DNA of 7,830 nucleotides from Negativicutes bacterium UBA1444 (GTDB taxonomy: Bacteria > Bacillota > Negativicutes > UBA1444): assembly GCA_002329525.1 (NCBI GenBank), contig DCTI01000002.1:11743-19572 (forward strand), given 5' to 3'. The notes beneath the pieces were generated by a model that ran no database searches, was not told where the DNA came from, and saw nothing but the letters and a program-made list of their open reading frames with translations. Shown here in pieces: positions 6,170-7,830 of this stretch. The translations under genes and the position numbers were made by a program. Every line of letters starts with the position of its first letter. Within the stretch, counting starts at the first letter, position 1.

Positions 6170-7830
6170 TTACTCTGCGACAGCAAAGGACAGGAAGTTG
6201 TCCGCATAGTAGTCGCCGTTCTCTTCGTCCATCACGACGCAGATCAGGTCGCCGTTGCTCTCCACACGTACCTTATCCGGATCAACGCCCACGCAGACCC
6301 ACTTGAACGGGTCAACGCTCTCCGCGAGCTTCTCCTTGGCCGCCTCCGCGTCAGCGCCGTCCTTGAGGCGCAGCAGTACGACCGAATGCGCTGCCGATGT
6401 GATTGCGGATTCGGAAGCAAGGCCAGCCTCGAACTCGATGCCCGCTGTGCCGAGGTACCACTCCAAACCGCGGCTCATGCCGTCCGCACCCATGCCGTCA
6501 TACAGAACGGTCTGCATGACCATGCCGCCGTACGGCTTGTCGCCGTAGACCTTTTCCATCAGGGAAACCAGCGTGGCGTCCGCCTCGGGAGCTTCCGGCT
6601 GCTCCGGCTCAGTCTGCTCGGACTTGACATAGCCCCACTCGGCCTTGCCGTACTCCTTCATAAACAGGTCATAGTTCTCGCCATAGCGCGCCGCATATAC
6701 GCTTTCGATCTGCGGGTCAAAGGTATAGGCCACGCCGTCGATCGTGATCTCGGTCCAGGCGTGTACGGACTCGCTGCCCTTGGGGGAAACACCCGTGCCC
6801 GCGATCGCATGCGCGTCAAAGCCGACCTGGCGCGCCAGATAGGTAAACACGCTCGACCACGAATAGCAGTTGCCGCGCTTATTCTTCAGCATGCTGGTCG
6901 CCTGTTCGATCTCCCAGCCTTCCTTGCTGGTATCGACCTCGCCGATACCCAGATAGCCGAAGGTCTCCTTGGCGTAGTCATAGACCGCGCGCAGCTTTTC
7001 CATCTGGGTCATGTCGTCAGTGACCACACCCGCGACTGCATCCGCCAGCAGGCTGTCCAGTTCCTCGGAGCCGGTGGTGTAGCGGCCGTTGCGGTCGAGC
7101 TCAAGGCCGTCCACCGTGGTGTTGCGGTCAAACTGGCTGTCCGCATTCACATGGAACAGCAGGCCGTTAATGTTGTGCCAGCCCTCGGCAAGCTCGGTGG
7201 TCTCCTTATCGTAGCTGGTCCAGCTTTCCACGCCGTTCGCCTTGTCGTACTCGTGGTCAGTGGTCGCCTCGAGCATATCCAGATACGCCCAGTGGGTATC
7301 CGGCACGTCCGGCATCACGCGGATGCCCTCGCCGGAAGCTGCCATCGCCGCGTCAGCCGAACGGTCGAGCACGCGGTTAAGGATGGTCACGACCTCCGCG
7401 CGGGTGATCGCCTCATCCGGACGGAAGGTGCTGTCTGCATCATCCGCCGAGACCCACCCCTGCGCCAGCGCAGTCTGCACAGCGCTGTACGCCCAGTGCG
7501 CCGCCGGAACATCGGCAAAGGACTGCTCGGTACCGATATCATCATGCGGGAAACGGGTCAGGATCGTAACAAACTCCGCGCGGGTGATGGTATCCTCCGG
7601 GCGGAAGCTCCCGTCCTCATAGCCGTTTACCAGAGAAAAGCCGGTCATTTCACCGACCGCAGCCGCGTACCACGCGTTCGCCGGTACGTCAATGAACGTA
7701 TAATCTCCGCCGCCGGATTTCTCCACCAGCAGGCCGGTCAGCAGCTGACAGGCTTCGGCGCGGGTAATGGTCGCGTCCGGGCGGAAGGTGCCGTCCTCGT
7801 ATCCATTCATATACTGCATGTGCTCAGTGG
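6170..7830 (-). CDS. SLH-repeat surface protein with transglutaminase-like domain (5' partial)
   Basis: This is the C-terminal ~552 residues of a probable secreted, cell-wall-bound protein. The reading frame stays open to the window edge (preceding residues T-E-H), and the first ATG, at 7819, falls inside an SLH repeat, so the true start and any signal peptide are outside. Numbering from that Met: end of SLH 1 (1-29), SLH 2 (41-88) and SLH 3 (101-149), each with a GYEDG/FRPD-type loop and ITRAE, then a degenerate half SLH (DVPDTHWAY, 171-179). SLH repeats normally bind pyruvylated secondary wall polymer. A transglutaminase-like domain (about 265-375) carries a Cys-His-Asp triad: C318 in RGNCYSWSS, H353 in VHAWTE and D368 in YTFDP. 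A Glu/Pro-rich linker (402-414) leads to a C-terminal module (415-530) whose LLRLKDGADAE and DPFKWVCVGVDP segments resemble DUF4358. The enzyme could be a wall or extracellular cysteine peptidase or cross-linker; the substrate is unknown. Arg codons are 16 CGC and 4 CGT, unlike the genes on the left. Confidence 0.9.
   Translation of the reverse strand, partial: TEHMQYMNGYEDGTFRPDATITRAEACQLLTGLLVEKSGGGDYTFIDVPANAWYAAAVGEMTGFSLVNGYEDGSFRPEDTITRAEFVTILTRFPHDDIGTEQSFADVPAAHWAYSAVQTALAQGWVSADDADSTFRPDEAITRAEVVTILNRVLDRSADAAMAASGEGIRVMPDVPDTHWAYLDMLEATTDHEYDKANGVESWTSYDKETTELAEGWHNINGLLFHVNADSQFDRNTTVDGLELDRNGRYTTGSEELDSLLADAVAGVVTDDMTQMEKLRAVYDYAKETFGYLGIGEVDTSKEGWEIEQATSMLKNKRGNCYSWSSVFTYLARQVGFDAHAIAGTGVSPKGSESVHAWTEITIDGVAYTFDPQIESVYAARYGENYDLFMKEYGKAEWGYVKSEQTEPEQPEAPEADATLVSLMEKVYGDKPYGGMVMQTVLYDGMGADGMSRGLEWYLGTAGIEFEAGLASESAITSAAHSVVLLRLKDGADAEAAKEKLAESVDPFKWVCVGVDPDKVRVESNGDLICVVMDEENGDYYADNFLSFAVAE
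7395..7790 (-). repeat. SLH-encoding repeats with an exact 180-bp period
   Basis: Three copies of a conserved DNA core encoding FRPxxxITRAE lie at about 7395-7430, 7575-7610 and 7755-7790. They share the + strand pattern CGCGGGT(A/G)AT...TCCGGRCGGAAG and are spaced exactly 180 bases (60 residues) apart. They are the DNA trace of the three tandem SLH domains, with no insertions or deletions between copies. Confidence 0.85.

Noticed and set aside
7817..7819. ATG at 7819 as the true start of the SLH protein
   Set aside because: It falls in the middle of an SLH domain, directly before the GYEDGTFRPD loop, with the frame open to the window edge and no signal peptide. The gene must start further out.

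Overview
The window looks like chromosomal DNA from a GC-rich Firmicutes bacterium (Clostridia or a related anaerobe). The evidence is a class III (Firmicutes-type) fructose-1,6-bisphosphatase, a protein anchored by S-layer homology (SLH) repeats, strong Shine-Dalgarno sites and short intergenic hairpin terminators. No phage, transposon, CRISPR, rRNA or tRNA sequence was seen. Coding density is high and no gene-free stretch exceeds 200 bases.

Layout from left to right: (1) 1-1230 (+), the C-terminal ~85% of an AbgB-like M20 amidohydrolase, cut by the window edge. It is followed 43 bases later by (2) 1274-2152 (+), a TM1586-type nitroreductase-fold protein, probably in the same operon. (3) A bidirectional terminator at about 2191-2233 separates this pair from (4) 2243-3031 (-), a short-chain dehydrogenase/reductase (SDR) of the subgroup that lacks the classical Tyr-Lys catalytic pair. 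(5) A 184-base divergent intergenic region carries a TATAAT box for the SDR gene and two small inverted repeats. (6) 3216-4094 (+) is a ten-helix EamA/DMT transporter, and 22 bases after it comes (7) 4117-6111 (+), fbp, the gluconeogenic fructose bisphosphatase. (8) A second convergent terminator lies at 6129-6168. (9) 6170-7830 (-) is the C-terminal part of a surface protein with SLH repeats, a transglutaminase-like Cys-His-Asp domain and a DUF4358-like tail. Its N-terminus lies beyond the right edge.

The gene products do not form one obvious pathway: they are peptide/folate-fragment hydrolysis, flavin redox chemistry, an unassigned reductase, metabolite export or import, gluconeogenesis and a cell-surface protein. 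The most notable signal is a change of codon dialect inside fbp at about 4980-5300. Upstream, Tyr is mostly TAT and Arg mostly CGG or CGA. Downstream, Tyr in fbp is always TAC and Arg nearly always CGC, and the SLH gene is also CGC-dominated with no CGG. The fbp frame and length are intact. This fits either homologous recombination between diverged fbp genes or a metagenomic assembly joined at a conserved gene. The window should be treated as possibly composed of two genomes until that is checked. I see no clearly new multi-gene system.
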